Shown one piece after another: positions 14,977-24,281 of a stretch of 42,104 bases of DNA. The notes beneath the pieces are model-generated. The model did no database searches, was not told the origin of the DNA, and saw only the letters and a list, made by a program, of their open reading frames with translations. The translations under genes and the position numbers were made by a program. The stretch spans positions 1 to 42,104 of the IMG/VR virus record IMGVR_UViG_3300048833_000123. One strand, given 5' to 3'. The first letter of the stretch is position 1; each line of letters begins with the position of its first letter. Source of the stretch: a virus.

Positions 14977-15323
14977 TGCGATACGAGCTGCCGAAAGGAG
15001 TCAAGCCGCCGAGGGGAGACATCCTCTCGACGGACAAGCACCGCCTGGAAAAAGACGTGGAAGGCGCCTGGTGCAAGATCGCGCGCAATCACGGATGGGC
15101 GGCGTACAAGTTCATGTCGCCTGGCAACCGCAGCGTTCCGGACCGGAAGTTCAATCACAAGCCGCGCGTGCTGTTCTACACCGAGTTCAAGCGCCCCGGC
15201 AAAGAGCCGACCGAAGATCAGTGGCTCGAAATCAACAAGCTGCGCGCGATGGGTTTTTGCGTGCTCATCATCGACTGGTACGACAAAGAGTTCGTGGAGT
15301 TTCTGTTCGCATGGCACTACTGA
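14976..15323 (+). CDS. VRR-NUC domain nuclease, 115 aa
   Basis: The ATG at 14976 overlaps the polymerase stop (TGATG). The compact protein shows the PD-(D/E)XK pattern of VRR-NUC: an early Glu-containing helix (RLEKDVEGAWCKIARNHG), P55-D56 in SVPDRKF, E70-x-K72 in YTEFKRPG, and Q82. Stand-alone VRR-NUC proteins in phages are thought to be structure-selective nucleases, possibly Holliday-junction or branch resolvases. It is followed with a 13-base overlap by a SNF2-like helicase, a common partner. Confidence 0.9.
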   Translation: MRYELPKGVKPPRGDILSTDKHRLEKDVEGAWCKIARNHGWAAYKFMSPGNRSVPDRKFNHKPRVLFYTEFKRPGKEPTEDQWLEINKLRAMGFCVLIIDWYDKEFVEFLFAWHY

Positions 15324-16750
15324 AACGCGAAGACATGGATGAGTTTCAACTCGCTGCCTACTTGTTCCTTGAGCAAGTGGGCAGTGCCGCGTTGTGGATT
15401 GACATGGGCCTGGGTAAAACCGTTGTCGTGCTCACGCGCATCTCAGACAAGGTTTTCTCCTACGACTGGACGCGTGCGCTGGTCGTCGCGCCGCCGCTGG
15501 TGGCGTCCGACACCTGGCCGACCGAGATCAAATCCTGGGAGCACACGCGGCACCTGACCTGTCAGCAGCTCGAAGGCGAGGCTGCGGACATGCGCGAGCT
15601 GCTGAAGAACAACGTCGACATCGACCTGATCTCGGTGCACAAGCTGCAACGCCTGGCTGCGGTGTTCAAGAAGGGCGACCCGGTGCCGTGGGACGTGATC
15701 GTGCTCGATGAAGCGTCGATGTTCCGCAACAAGACATCGAAGCGCTGGACTGCTGCGATCAAGCTAGCCTGGAGCAAAGCGCTTCGCGGGCGCAACGGCG
15801 TGTACGACGCCGAACGACGCGTTGATGTCGTCGAATTGACCGGCACGCCTGTACCTAATGGCCTGCATCAAGTGTGGAGCCAGATCGCGATTCTCGACGG
15901 CGGCAAGCGCCTGGGCTGGACGTACACCGGATTCCTGAAGAAGTATTTCGAGACCTCGGCGTACTCGAAAAAGATCGTGCCGCGCTCGTTCGCGATGAAA
16001 GCGATCACGCGTGAGTGCTCCGACATCGCGTACACGCTGCGCGAAGAGGACTACGTGAAGCTGCCGCCGCTGCGTCAGGTTGTCGTGCCGATCATTCTGC
16101 CGCCGAACGTCATGGCCGCGTACCTGAAGTTCGAGAAGACTTCAGTGCACAAGTGGGCAGAAGGGGACACCGCAATTCGTGCGCTGTCGGAAGGCGCGCT
16201 CTACGGCAAGCTGCTTCAGTTCGCGTGCGGTCGCATGTATGTCGGCGACGAAGAGAAGACGTGGGTCGACGTGCACGACTGCAAGATCAATCGCATCAAG
16301 GAAATGATCGAGTTCAGCGACGGTCGCCCGATCTTGATCGCGCGCACCTGGCAGCACTCGAAGGAGCGGCTGCATAAGAGCATCCCCGGAATACGCTCGA
16401 TCAAGACGCCGAACGACATCAAGGACTGGAACGCAGGCAAGATCGAGTTCGCTGAATGCCATCCCGCGAGCATCGGTCACGGAACGAACATCCAGCACGG
16501 CGGCTCCTACCTGGTTTGGTACGATCACACGCCGGACCTGGAACTCTTCATGCAGCTCCGCAAGCGCCTACACCGTCGCGGGCAGAAGGCAGATTACGTG
16601 ACGATGGCGCTGCTCACTGCGATAGGAACCATTGAAGAAGACCTCAACCGAGACCTCGTACGAAAAGAACTCACGCAAGACGAACTCCGCGAACCGATGC
16701 GCCGCCGACTCAACGACGTACTAAGGGAACTACAGCATGTCCGCACCTAA
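15311..16750 (+). CDS. SNF2/DEAD-like superfamily 2 helicase
   Basis: ATG 15311 (MALLKREDMDEFQLAAYLFL) starts inside the VRR-NUC gene end. The 479-residue protein has Walker A GLGKT (33-37, in DMGLGKTVVV), a DEAS box at 133-136 (IVLDEASMFRN), and a C-terminal helicase half with an IGHGTNIQHGG motif and a final QLRKRLHRRGQK arginine-rich motif (motif VI). It is an ATP-driven DNA translocase, probably acting in branch migration or replication-coupled recombination with VRR-NUC. Its last 14 bases overlap the small terminase gene. Confidence 0.9.
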   Translation: MALLKREDMDEFQLAAYLFLEQVGSAALWIDMGLGKTVVVLTRISDKVFSYDWTRALVVAPPLVASDTWPTEIKSWEHTRHLTCQQLEGEAADMRELLKNNVDIDLISVHKLQRLAAVFKKGDPVPWDVIVLDEASMFRNKTSKRWTAAIKLAWSKALRGRNGVYDAERRVDVVELTGTPVPNGLHQVWSQIAILDGGKRLGWTYTGFLKKYFETSAYSKKIVPRSFAMKAITRECSDIAYTLREEDYVKLPPLRQVVVPIILPPNVMAAYLKFEKTSVHKWAEGDTAIRALSEGALYGKLLQFACGRMYVGDEEKTWVDVHDCKINRIKEMIEFSDGRPILIARTWQHSKERLHKSIPGIRSIKTPNDIKDWNAGKIEFAECHPASIGHGTNIQHGGSYLVWYDHTPDLELFMQLRKRLHRRGQKADYVTMALLTAIGTIEEDLNRDLVRKELTQDELREPMRRRLNDVLRELQHVRT

Positions 16751-17324
16751 GACCGACTACGAAGAAGAATTCTTTCACGGCATGACCGTACCGCGCCTGG
16801 CGCAGCTATTCGGCATGGACCGCCGCACTGTCACCGAGAAGGTCCGGGCGCTGCGTCCGTGCGGAGAGCGTCGCGGCACTCCGGTCTATCACGTGCGCGA
16901 CGTTGCGCCGTACCTGGTCGAGCCCATCGTCGACATCGAGAAATACTTGCAGAACATCGGCCCGAGTGATCTGCCGGCGTCGCTGCAACACACGTACTGG
17001 AACGCGCAGAACGGCAAGCTCAAGTACAAGGAAAACGCGAAGGAGCTGTGGCGCACGGGCGCTGTGATGGACGTGCTGATCGTGACGTTCCGTTCGCTCA
17101 CGCAGACGCTTCGCTTGTTCGCTGACCGCATCGAAGCGATTCGCGGCCTGACCCCCGAGCAGCGCCGGATTATCGAGCACGAGATTTCCGACACGCTGGT
17201 CAACACGCTGCGCAAGAACCTGATCGACGACTTCTCGATGTATAACGGTTTCCAGGACAAGGAACCGCTGGCCGACATCAAGCTCAGCGAATTGGACGAA
17301 GAGGAAGAGAGCGACGATGACTGA
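16737..17324 (+). CDS. Small terminase subunit (DUF1441-type)
   Basis: This 195-residue protein begins with a winged-helix-like stretch (VPRLAQLFGMDRRTVTEKVR) typical of Nu1-type DNA recognition. A middle helical oligomerisation region (about 90-150) and a very acidic tail (LSELDEEEESDDD) follow. Its position just before a GpA-type large terminase and its size fit the small terminase that selects phage DNA for packaging. DUF1441 is the family I associate with this pattern. It overlaps both neighbours. Confidence 0.82.
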   Translation: MSAPKTDYEEEFFHGMTVPRLAQLFGMDRRTVTEKVRALRPCGERRGTPVYHVRDVAPYLVEPIVDIEKYLQNIGPSDLPASLQHTYWNAQNGKLKYKENAKELWRTGAVMDVLIVTFRSLTQTLRLFADRIEAIRGLTPEQRRIIEHEISDTLVNTLRKNLIDDFSMYNGFQDKEPLADIKLSELDEEEESDDD

Positions 17325-19395
17325 CTACAACGACCTGGCCGAACTGGTCATCGACTGCGCCGAGTCCGCGTTGGTTCCGCCTGAGCGCGTGACCGTTGCG
17401 GAGTCGGCAGCGAAGTACCGCATGCTGGACAACGAGGGCTCCTACGTTGGCCCCTGGCTCAACGAAGAGACGCCGTACCTGGTCGAGCCGATGAACATGC
17501 TCAACGACCGTGGCTACGAGTCCATGATCTTTGTCGGGCCGGCGCAGAGCGGCAAGACTGAGATCATCATCAACTGGCTGACCTACAGCGTGTGCGCGGA
17601 CCCGGCGGACATGCTAATCATCCAGACCGCGCGCGACACCGCTCGCGACTTCTCCTATCGCCGAATCGACAAGCTGCACCGCGACAGTGAGGAAGTGAAG
17701 AAGCGCATGCGGCCGGGCAAGGACAACGACAACATCTTCGACAAGTTCTACCGCAACGGCATGATGCTCTCGCTCGGCTGGCCGACGATCAACCAGCTCT
17801 CCGGCCGCCCGGTGCCGCGTGTCGCGTTCACCGACTACGACCGCATGCCGCAGGACATCGACAAGAACGGTCCGCCGTTCTATCTCGGCCGCAAGCGCAT
17901 CACGTCGTTCAACTCGTTCGGCAAGGCGCTGTGCGAAAGCTCGCCGTCGTTCGACGTGAGCGACCCGAAGTGGAAGGCCAAGACGCCGCACGAGTTCCCG
18001 CCGTGCGAAGGCATCGGTGCGATCTACAACGAAGGCGACCGCCGCTGTCTTTACTGGCAGTGCCCGCACTGCGGCGAGTGGTTCGAGCCGAAGTTCTCGC
18101 TGCTGACCTGGGACCGGAAAAACCCGGACCCGTTCGTCGCAGCGGAGTCGACGGTGATGGCTTGCCCGCGTAGCGGCTGCATGATCGAGCCGTCGCACAA
18201 GTACGAGATGAATAAGCGGGCGGTGTGGCTGCGCGACGGGTGCAGTCTGGACCGCGACGGCAACGTGCTCGGCGTCGGCGTGCGCTCGCGCACCGCGTCG
18301 TTCTGGCTCAAGGGGCCGGCGGCGCGCTTCATCACCTGGCAGAAGCTCGTGGAGCGCTACCTGCTCGCGATGCAGACCTTCGAGCGCACGGGCGACACCA
18401 AGCCGCTCAAGGCCACGGTCAACACGGACCAGGGCGAGCCGTTCGTGCCGCTGTCGAAGAACGATTCGATGCGTGCGCCGGAAGACCTCAAGGCACGCGC
18501 GGTCGACTGGCCGTGGCAGACGGTTCCGAACGCCGTGCGCTTCCTGGTCGCGACGGTCGACATCCAGAAGAATATGTTCGTTGTCCAGGTGCACGGCATC
18601 GGCCCGAGCGCGAGCATTGTCGAAGGCCGCAACGCGTTCGACATTTTCCTGATCGACCGCTTCAAGATCGTGAAGTCCGAGCGAAAGGACGCCGATGGCG
18701 ACACGCTTTGGGTCAAGCCGCATGCGTACGCCGAGGATTGGGATTTGGTCACGGAGATGATCGTCGACAAGGAGTACCCGCTCGAAGATGGCACCGGCTT
18801 CATGTCGATCAAGCTTACCGGCATCGACTCCGGCGGTAAGTCGGGTACGACGACGAAGGCGTACGACTACTGGCGCAAGATGCGGAACGAAGGGCGCGGC
18901 TCGCGCGTGCAACTGCTCAAGGGCGAGCACAAGTTCGGCGCGCCTCGCATCGAGCTGGACTATCCGGACACGGACCGCAAAGATCGTTCGGCCGGCGCAC
19001 GCGGCGAGATTCCCGTGTTGTTCTTGAACTCGAACGTGCTCAAGGACGCACTGCTCGGCATGCTGGACCGCGAGTACACGGGCGGTGCGTTCTTCTTCAA
19101 CAAGAAGGGCACGCCGGATGAGGTCTACGTCGAGATGACGACCGAGATCAAGAACGACAAAGGCCAGTGGTTGAACCCCGCCGGTCGACGCAACGAAGCA
19201 TGGGACTTGGGGTACTACTGCGTCGGTCTTTGCCACGGTCTGCGCATCGAAAAATTCGATTGGGAGTCGCCGCCGAGCTGGGCGGAAGAGTGGAGTAAGA
19301 ACACACTTATTCGCACCCTGGACAAACCCAAGCCGTTTGCACAAAAGCCGACTACGGACTATGGTTTCGGCGACTTGGGCAAAAAGCTGGGATGA
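17317..19395 (+). CDS. Large terminase subunit, GpA family
   Basis: This 692-residue protein is the packaging motor. The ATPase domain has Walker A GPAQSGKT (about 74-81). A Cys-rich insert follows (LYWQCPHCGEWFEP, then MACPRSGC, near 245-288), as in many GpA proteins. The C-terminal nuclease half has acidic clusters, for example VATVDIQKN near 410. GpA-family terminases cut at cos sites or package headfuls; no cos site could be identified by eye. It is followed within 3 bases by gpW. Confidence 0.95.
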   Translation: MTDYNDLAELVIDCAESALVPPERVTVAESAAKYRMLDNEGSYVGPWLNEETPYLVEPMNMLNDRGYESMIFVGPAQSGKTEIIINWLTYSVCADPADMLIIQTARDTARDFSYRRIDKLHRDSEEVKKRMRPGKDNDNIFDKFYRNGMMLSLGWPTINQLSGRPVPRVAFTDYDRMPQDIDKNGPPFYLGRKRITSFNSFGKALCESSPSFDVSDPKWKAKTPHEFPPCEGIGAIYNEGDRRCLYWQCPHCGEWFEPKFSLLTWDRKNPDPFVAAESTVMACPRSGCMIEPSHKYEMNKRAVWLRDGCSLDRDGNVLGVGVRSRTASFWLKGPAARFITWQKLVERYLLAMQTFERTGDTKPLKATVNTDQGEPFVPLSKNDSMRAPEDLKARAVDWPWQTVPNAVRFLVATVDIQKNMFVVQVHGIGPSASIVEGRNAFDIFLIDRFKIVKSERKDADGDTLWVKPHAYAEDWDLVTEMIVDKEYPLEDGTGFMSIKLTGIDSGGKSGTTTKAYDYWRKMRNEGRGSRVQLLKGEHKFGAPRIELDYPDTDRKDRSAGARGEIPVLFLNSNVLKDALLGMLDREYTGGAFFFNKKGTPDEVYVEMTTEIKNDKGQWLNPAGRRNEAWDLGYYCVGLCHGLRIEKFDWESPPSWAEEWSKNTLIRTLDKPKPFAQKPTTDYGFGDLGKKLG

Positions 19396-19398
19396 AAA

Positions 19399-19629
19399 AT
19401 GGCCGACTTGGCGCAGTTGCAAACGTGGCTCGCTGAAGCTCAAAGTGCCTATCACACCGCAATGTTGAGCGGGACCGTGACCGTCGTCGTCGACCAGAAC
19501 GGCGAGCGAATCGAGTACGGCCGGAACAACCCGGCCAACCTCCTGAAGTACATCGCCATGCTCCAGGCGCAGATCAACGTCCTCATGGGGGTCGCAGTAA
19601 CCGGCGGCCCCCTTCGTCCTGTCTTTTAA
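19399..19629 (+). CDS. gpW-like head-to-tail joining protein, 76 aa
   Basis: The size, the two-helix N-terminus (LAQLQTWLAEAQSAYHTAML), the short beta hairpin and the second helix (PANLLKYIAMLQAQINVLMG) fit the lambda gpW family, which plugs the portal and allows tail joining. Its position between the large terminase and the portal is the lambda order. It starts 3 bases after the terminase stop. Confidence 0.85.
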   Translation: MADLAQLQTWLAEAQSAYHTAMLSGTVTVVVDQNGERIEYGRNNPANLLKYIAMLQAQINVLMGVAVTGGPLRPVF

Positions 19630-19641
19630 GGGGCTTTCGCC

Positions 19642-21321
19642 ATGACTTTGAACCCGACCGTAGTCCGCTCTCCGGAGGGCGACCAGGCCATCGTCATCGC
19701 GCCTGGCGATCAGATGTTCGGCGGCGCCTTCGAGGGTGCGAAACATCTCAACCGGCAGACCGCTTCCTGGCACGCGCCGAAGACCTCGCCGGACCAGGAG
19801 ATCAACCCGAACAAGGACACGCTCGATGCACGAGCGCGTGACTTGATTCGCAACGATGGCTACGTGGCCGGCGCGCTCGACACCCACAAGGATTCCATCG
19901 TCGGCGGCCAGTACCGCCTCAACGCGCGTCCGGACTGGCGCGCCCTCGGCTTCACCGAAGAGTGGTCCGAAGAGTTCCAGCTCATCGCCGAGCGCAAGTT
20001 CGCGCTCTATGCCGAGTCGCCGCTGTGCTGGATTGACGCCGCCCGTAAGAACGGTCTCACCGGCCTGGTCCGCATGGCACTCGCGCAGACCTTCACTGGC
20101 GGCGAAGCGCTCGCGGCTGGCGAGTGGATTGAAGGCGGCCGTCGCCCGTACCGCACCGCGATCAACATGATCGACCCTGACCGCTTGTCGAATCCGTTCG
20201 ACGCGGACGATACCGACACCATGCGTCGCGGCTGCGAGATCGACAAGTTCGGCGCGACCGTGGCGTTCCACATTCGCGAAGGCCACCCGGCGGAGTCCTA
20301 CTGGACCCGCTCGAACTACGCCTGGAAGCGCGTGCCGGCCTACATGAAGTGGGGCCGCCCGCAGATCATCCATATCGCCGACATCATCCGGCCGGGGCAG
20401 ACGCGCGGCGTCGCGGGCATCACGTCGACGCTGAAAGAAATGCGGATGACGAAGACGTTCAAGGACATCACGCTCCAGAACGCCGTCGTCAACGCGACTT
20501 TCGCTGCGGCCATCGAGTCGGAGCTTCCGCGCGAGATGGTGTTCTCTCAGCTCGGCCAGGAGCAGAACTCCGGCATGGGTTGGATTTCGCAGTACATGAA
20601 CGCGCTCGCTGCCTACACCGGCCAGTCCGACAACCTGGCGATTGACGGCGTGCGCATCCCGCACCTGTTCCCCGGCACGAAGCTCAACCTCATGCCTGCC
20701 GGCACGCCCGGCGGCGTCGGCACGGGCTTCGAGGAATCGCTGCTGCGGCATATCAGCGCGTCGCTCGGCCTCTCGTACGAGCAGTTCTCCCGCGACTTCT
20801 CGAAGACGAACTACTCGTCTGCGCGTGCGTCGATGCTGGAGACCTGGAAGTACATGCAGTCGAAGAAGAAGATGGTCACGGACCGCTTCGCGACGCTCGT
20901 GTACCTGCTGTGGCTCGAAGAGGAAATGAACGACCCGAACACCGACCTTCCGCTGCCGAAGGGCTCGGAGCACTTCTACGAAGGCACGAACCGCGAAGCG
21001 TACAGCCGTTGCGACTGGATTGGCGCCTCGCGCGGCCAGATCGACGAGCTGAAGGAAACGCAGGCGGCCGTGCTCCGCATCTCGGCGGGCCTGTCGACCC
21101 GCGAGAAGGAGCTGGCGCGCCTGGGCGACGACTACCGCGACATCCTCGATCAGCAGCTCCGCGAGCAGAAGCTCATCGCGAAGATGGGCCTGGTATTCGA
21201 CATGAGCGCGAGCAAGCCTGGCACGCTCAAGGAAACGGACGGCAAGACCGGCGGCAACGACAACGACGACGATGACGCCGAAGAAAATTCCCAAGGCAAC
21301 CGCAACCCGGAGAAAAAGTGA
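19642..21321 (+). CDS. Portal protein, lambda GpB family
   Basis: This 559-residue protein forms the dodecameric portal. Lambda-type portal features are visible: an N-terminal tail with a TASWHAPKTSPDQEINPNKD region, a conserved DLIRNDGYVAGALDTHKDSI segment, and a long C-terminal clip and wing ending in an acidic Gly/Asn-rich tail (GNDNDDDDAEENS). A MSASKPGTLKET stretch precedes the tail. In lambda the portal's ends are processed during head maturation; an S49 protease follows directly (ATGA-type overlap). Confidence 0.93.
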   Translation: MTLNPTVVRSPEGDQAIVIAPGDQMFGGAFEGAKHLNRQTASWHAPKTSPDQEINPNKDTLDARARDLIRNDGYVAGALDTHKDSIVGGQYRLNARPDWRALGFTEEWSEEFQLIAERKFALYAESPLCWIDAARKNGLTGLVRMALAQTFTGGEALAAGEWIEGGRRPYRTAINMIDPDRLSNPFDADDTDTMRRGCEIDKFGATVAFHIREGHPAESYWTRSNYAWKRVPAYMKWGRPQIIHIADIIRPGQTRGVAGITSTLKEMRMTKTFKDITLQNAVVNATFAAAIESELPREMVFSQLGQEQNSGMGWISQYMNALAAYTGQSDNLAIDGVRIPHLFPGTKLNLMPAGTPGGVGTGFEESLLRHISASLGLSYEQFSRDFSKTNYSSARASMLETWKYMQSKKKMVTDRFATLVYLLWLEEEMNDPNTDLPLPKGSEHFYEGTNREAYSRCDWIGASRGQIDELKETQAAVLRISAGLSTREKELARLGDDYRDILDQQLREQKLIAKMGLVFDMSASKPGTLKETDGKTGGNDNDDDDAEENSQGNRNPEKK

Positions 21322-22667
21322 TGAACCCGACCCACGCGCTGCGCAACGCCCTACTCGAAGGCTTCAACGGCCGGCCGGCTCTCCTGGCGCCTGCGGAGGT
21401 CGAGAAGGTCACGTCTCTCTTCATGGGCGTGATGGCCCGCCAGGACTCGCCGTCTGCGGACGAGCGCGCTCGCGCGGACGAGGCGTGCGCCGTGGCGGTC
21501 GAGCAGGCTTACGGTGAAAACTTCCCGCGTGCCGGCGCCGACCGCAAGTCGTTCCTCTTCAGCAACGGCCTGGCCTTCATCCCCGTGCGCGGCGTCCTGG
21601 TGCATCGCAACGGTGACTCCTGGGCGGGCACGCGCGGCTACGACGACATCCGCCGCGAGTTCGACGCCGCGATGGCGGACCCGGACGTGATGGGCATCGT
21701 GTTCGACTCGCACACGGGCGGCGGCATGGTGTACGGCAACTTCGAACTGTGCGAGCACATTCGCAGCAAGCGCGAAGAGAAGCCCTCGATGACCGTCATC
21801 AACGCGGGCGCACTGTCGGGCGGCTACTCGCTCGCGAGCGCCACCGGCAAGATCGTTTCGACGCCTTCCGGCGATGCCGGCAGCATCGGCGTCCTGACGA
21901 TGCACGTGGACGTGAGCAAGGCGCTGGAGAAGTTCGGCGTCAACGTCCAGCTCGTGTTCGCGGGCGATCACAAGGTCGACGGCAATATGTTCGAGCCGTT
22001 GTCCGACAACGTGCGCGCGGACATGCAGTCCCGCATCGACGTGATGTACCAGAAATTCGTCTCCACGGTTGCCATCAACCGGGGGATGTCTGAGCAAGCG
22101 GTTCGTGACACGCAGGCCCGTGTGTTCCAGGCGGACGATGCGATCAAGGCCGGCTTGGTCGATGCCATCGCGGCCCCGCAAGCGGCCGTGGCATCTTTCC
22201 GGGCCGAAGTCTTCGGCTCTACCAACAACGAAAGGAGTGACAACATGAGCGACAACAAGAAGACCGACGCGGAAATCGCGGCCGACCTGGAAGCCAGCAA
22301 GAAGGCGGACCAGGACAAGATCGACGCGGCTGTCGCCGCCGACCGCAAGCGTACGACCGACATCATGGACAGCGAAGAGGCGAAGGGCCGCGAAGGTCTC
22401 GCCAAGCATCTCGCGCTGAACACCAAGATGTCCGTCGAGGAAGCCAAGGACATGCTGAAGGCCGCGCCGCTCGCCGCGACCGCTGCTGCCCCGGCGAAGA
22501 CGAACGCCCTGGCCGACGCGATGTCCGCCAACGGCGGCGGCCCGAACATCGGTGCCGATGGCGTCGAAGGCGATGGCCCGAAGGAGTCCGCCGCTGGCGG
22601 CCTGCTCGACGCCTACGTCGGCACCACCGGCAACAAGTCGGTGCTGCGCCCCGGCATCCAGAAGTAA
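21321..22667 (+). CDS. S49-family head maturation protease with scaffold domain
   Basis: I chose ATG 21321 (MNPTHALRNALLEGF) over GTG 21318. The 448-residue protein has an SppA-like serine protease domain (about 75-290). The SGGY motif places the nucleophile at Ser166, and Lys218 (AGDHKVDG) is 52 residues later, the spacing known for SppA Ser/Lys dyads. A linker leads to a charged, Ala/Lys-rich C-terminal scaffold region from about 309. As in lambda gpC/Nu3, the scaffold portion also has its own in-frame start (22245). It should process capsid precursors and remove itself during maturation. Confidence 0.92.
   Translation: MNPTHALRNALLEGFNGRPALLAPAEVEKVTSLFMGVMARQDSPSADERARADEACAVAVEQAYGENFPRAGADRKSFLFSNGLAFIPVRGVLVHRNGDSWAGTRGYDDIRREFDAAMADPDVMGIVFDSHTGGGMVYGNFELCEHIRSKREEKPSMTVINAGALSGGYSLASATGKIVSTPSGDAGSIGVLTMHVDVSKALEKFGVNVQLVFAGDHKVDGNMFEPLSDNVRADMQSRIDVMYQKFVSTVAINRGMSEQAVRDTQARVFQADDAIKAGLVDAIAAPQAAVASFRAEVFGSTNNERSDNMSDNKKTDAEIAADLEASKKADQDKIDAAVAADRKRTTDIMDSEEAKGREGLAKHLALNTKMSVEEAKDMLKAAPLAATAAAPAKTNALADAMSANGGGPNIGADGVEGDGPKESAAGGLLDAYVGTTGNKSVLRPGIQK
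22245..22667 (+). CDS. Nested in-frame scaffolding protein (Nu3-like)
   Basis: An AAAGGAG sequence (22231-22237) stands 7 bases before an in-frame ATG at 22245, which is M309 of the protease. This would produce the C-terminal 140 residues alone, a charged helical protein (MSDNKKTDAEIAADLEASKK at the start, KMSVEEAKDMLKAAP later) ending in a small Gly-rich region. In lambda the equivalent Nu3 is the internal scaffold made in excess over gpC. The Shine-Dalgarno sequence here is stronger than that of the protease gene, consistent with that ratio. Confidence 0.82.
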   Translation: MSDNKKTDAEIAADLEASKKADQDKIDAAVAADRKRTTDIMDSEEAKGREGLAKHLALNTKMSVEEAKDMLKAAPLAATAAAPAKTNALADAMSANGGGPNIGADGVEGDGPKESAAGGLLDAYVGTTGNKSVLRPGIQK

Positions 22668-22733
22668 TCGTAAGGTCGTCGCGGCCTAGACGATAAAAAT
22701 CGGCTACATCTCAACAGAAAAAGGAGTACCGAA

Positions 22734-23153
22734 ATGACCGACTTCACCAAGCTCGCTGCTGGCGACGTGGACACCAGCAACCAGAACGGCGGCGTGCAGC
22801 TCTTCGCGGGCGAGTCCGACATCGTGACGACCCAGGGCAAGCTCGTGACCGGCGTGGCCTACGTCGCCGGCCAGGTGCTCGCTCGCGTCACCGCGTCGGG
22901 CCTGTTCGCCAAGCACGCTCCGGCGGCGTCCGATGGCACCGAGAAGGCCATCGCCATCCTCGCGTACGACGTGGCGGTGCCGACCGCCGGCAAGCAGGAA
23001 GCGATCTACGTCGGCGGCGTCTTCAACATCGACGCCCTGACCTACAACGCTGCGACCAACACCGACGATCTCAAGAAGGCGGCCTTCGACGGCACCAACA
23101 TCGTCGGCCAGAAGCTCCTGGGCACCCCGGCGGCCAACTCCGGCCCGGTGTAA
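22734..23153 (+). CDS. Head decoration protein (lambda gpD family)
   Basis: This 139-residue protein follows AAAGGAG. It shows the HDPD-type pattern: a TQGKLVTGVAYVAGQVLARV segment followed by AIAILAYDV and a YVGGVFNID strand. Family members trimerise on the expanded capsid and stabilise it. Its place between protease/scaffold and major capsid gene is the lambda C-Nu3-D-E order. Only 57 bases separate it from the capsid gene. Confidence 0.9.
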   Translation: MTDFTKLAAGDVDTSNQNGGVQLFAGESDIVTTQGKLVTGVAYVAGQVLARVTASGLFAKHAPAASDGTEKAIAILAYDVAVPTAGKQEAIYVGGVFNIDALTYNAATNTDDLKKAAFDGTNIVGQKLLGTPAANSGPV

Positions 23154-23210
23154 TCCACCACCGCGTTACCGCTTAGCTACGAACCCGATAAGCAGAAGAA
23201 GGAGATACCG

Positions 23211-24233
23211 ATGGACCTCTACAGCACTGCGGAACTGCGCAAGGTGATGGTGAACACCAATCCCCCGGAGCAGTATTTCCTCAACCGGCTCTACACCGAG
23301 CAGATGAACTTCGACACCGAAGAAGTCATGTTCGACCAGCTCGCGCTCGGTCGCCGCATGGCGCCCTTCGTCGCGCCGAACGTCCAGGGCCGCGTCCTGA
23401 AGCGTTCGGGCTACTACACCCGCACCTTCCGCCCGGCCTACGTCAAGCCGAAGGACGTGGTGAACCCGAACCGCATGCTCCGCCGCATGGCGGGTGAAGC
23501 CATCGCGGGCACGATGTCCCCCGGCGAACGCTGGAAGGCCACCGTCGCCGCGTACCAGCTCGACCACCGCAACCAGGTGTGGCGCCGCTGGGAGTGGATG
23601 GCTGCGCAGGCGGCCCTCTACGGCGAAGTGACGATCTCGGGCGAGGACTACCCGACCGTGACCGTCGCGTTCGGTCGTGCGGCCAACCACACCGTCACCC
23701 TGACCGGCACCGCCGCGTGGGACGACGCGGCCAGCACGCCGATCACCGACCTCAACACCTGGTCGAAGCGCGTCGCCGATGCCGAGGGCTTCCCCGTCTC
23801 GCGCATCACGATGGGCACCACGGCGTACGACTGGTTCATCCGCCACGCGAGCATCCAGAACCTCCTGGAGACCCGTCGCGGTTCGACCTCGACCGCCGAG
23901 ACCGGGCCGAACAAGGGCGAGCGCGTGTTCTACGGCGGCCGGTTCGGCGCGCACGACGTGTACGTCTACTCGGACGTGTACGAGGACGACGCTGGCGCCA
24001 CGCAGCCGATGATGGACCCGCGCGACATCCTGCTCGAAGCGGAAGGCGGCTTCGACGGCGTGCGTGCGTACGGTGCCATCCAGGACGCCAAGGCCGGCCT
24101 CCAGTCCTTCGACATCTTCTCGAAGATGTGGGAGAACGAAGACCCGTCCGTGGTTTACCTGCTCACGCAGTCGGCGCCCCTGATGATTCCGGGCCGCCCG
24201 AACTGCACGCTGCGCGCTCGCGTCATCGAGTAA
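23211..24233 (+). CDS. Major capsid protein (lambda gpE family)
   Basis: This 340-residue protein has the GpE-family N-terminus (LYSTAELRKVMVNTNPPEQY) and typical segments such as LALGRRMAPFVAP and a PGRPNCTLRARVIE C-terminus. It forms the HK97-fold shell. The gene has an unusually good initiation site (AAGGAGATACC before the ATG), fitting the most abundant virion protein. A stable hairpin follows the stop by about 20 bases. Confidence 0.95.
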   Translation: MDLYSTAELRKVMVNTNPPEQYFLNRLYTEQMNFDTEEVMFDQLALGRRMAPFVAPNVQGRVLKRSGYYTRTFRPAYVKPKDVVNPNRMLRRMAGEAIAGTMSPGERWKATVAAYQLDHRNQVWRRWEWMAAQAALYGEVTISGEDYPTVTVAFGRAANHTVTLTGTAAWDDAASTPITDLNTWSKRVADAEGFPVSRITMGTTAYDWFIRHASIQNLLETRRGSTSTAETGPNKGERVFYGGRFGAHDVYVYSDVYEDDAGATQPMMDPRDILLEAEGGFDGVRAYGAIQDAKAGLQSFDIFSKMWENEDPSVVYLLTQSAPLMIPGRPNCTLRARVIE

Positions 24234-24255
24234 CCGGCGGCAACACCGCAGCATC

Positions 24256-24281
24256 GCGGGGCCAGGTCCGCCTGGCCCCGC
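24256..24281 (+). terminator. Hairpin after the major capsid gene (weak terminator)
   Basis: GCGGGGCCAGG (24256-24266) pairs perfectly with CCTGGCCCCGC (24271-24281) around a TCCG loop. Only three Ts follow (AGTTTC), so it may be a leaky terminator or a 3' stabiliser that raises capsid mRNA relative to tail mRNA. Confidence 0.6.

Noticed and set aside
17614-21294. 1226-codon minus-strand open frame across terminase and portal genes
   Set aside because: It is antisense to two clear structural genes, spans the gap between them, is Arg/Leu/Val-rich and lacks any motif or ribosome site.
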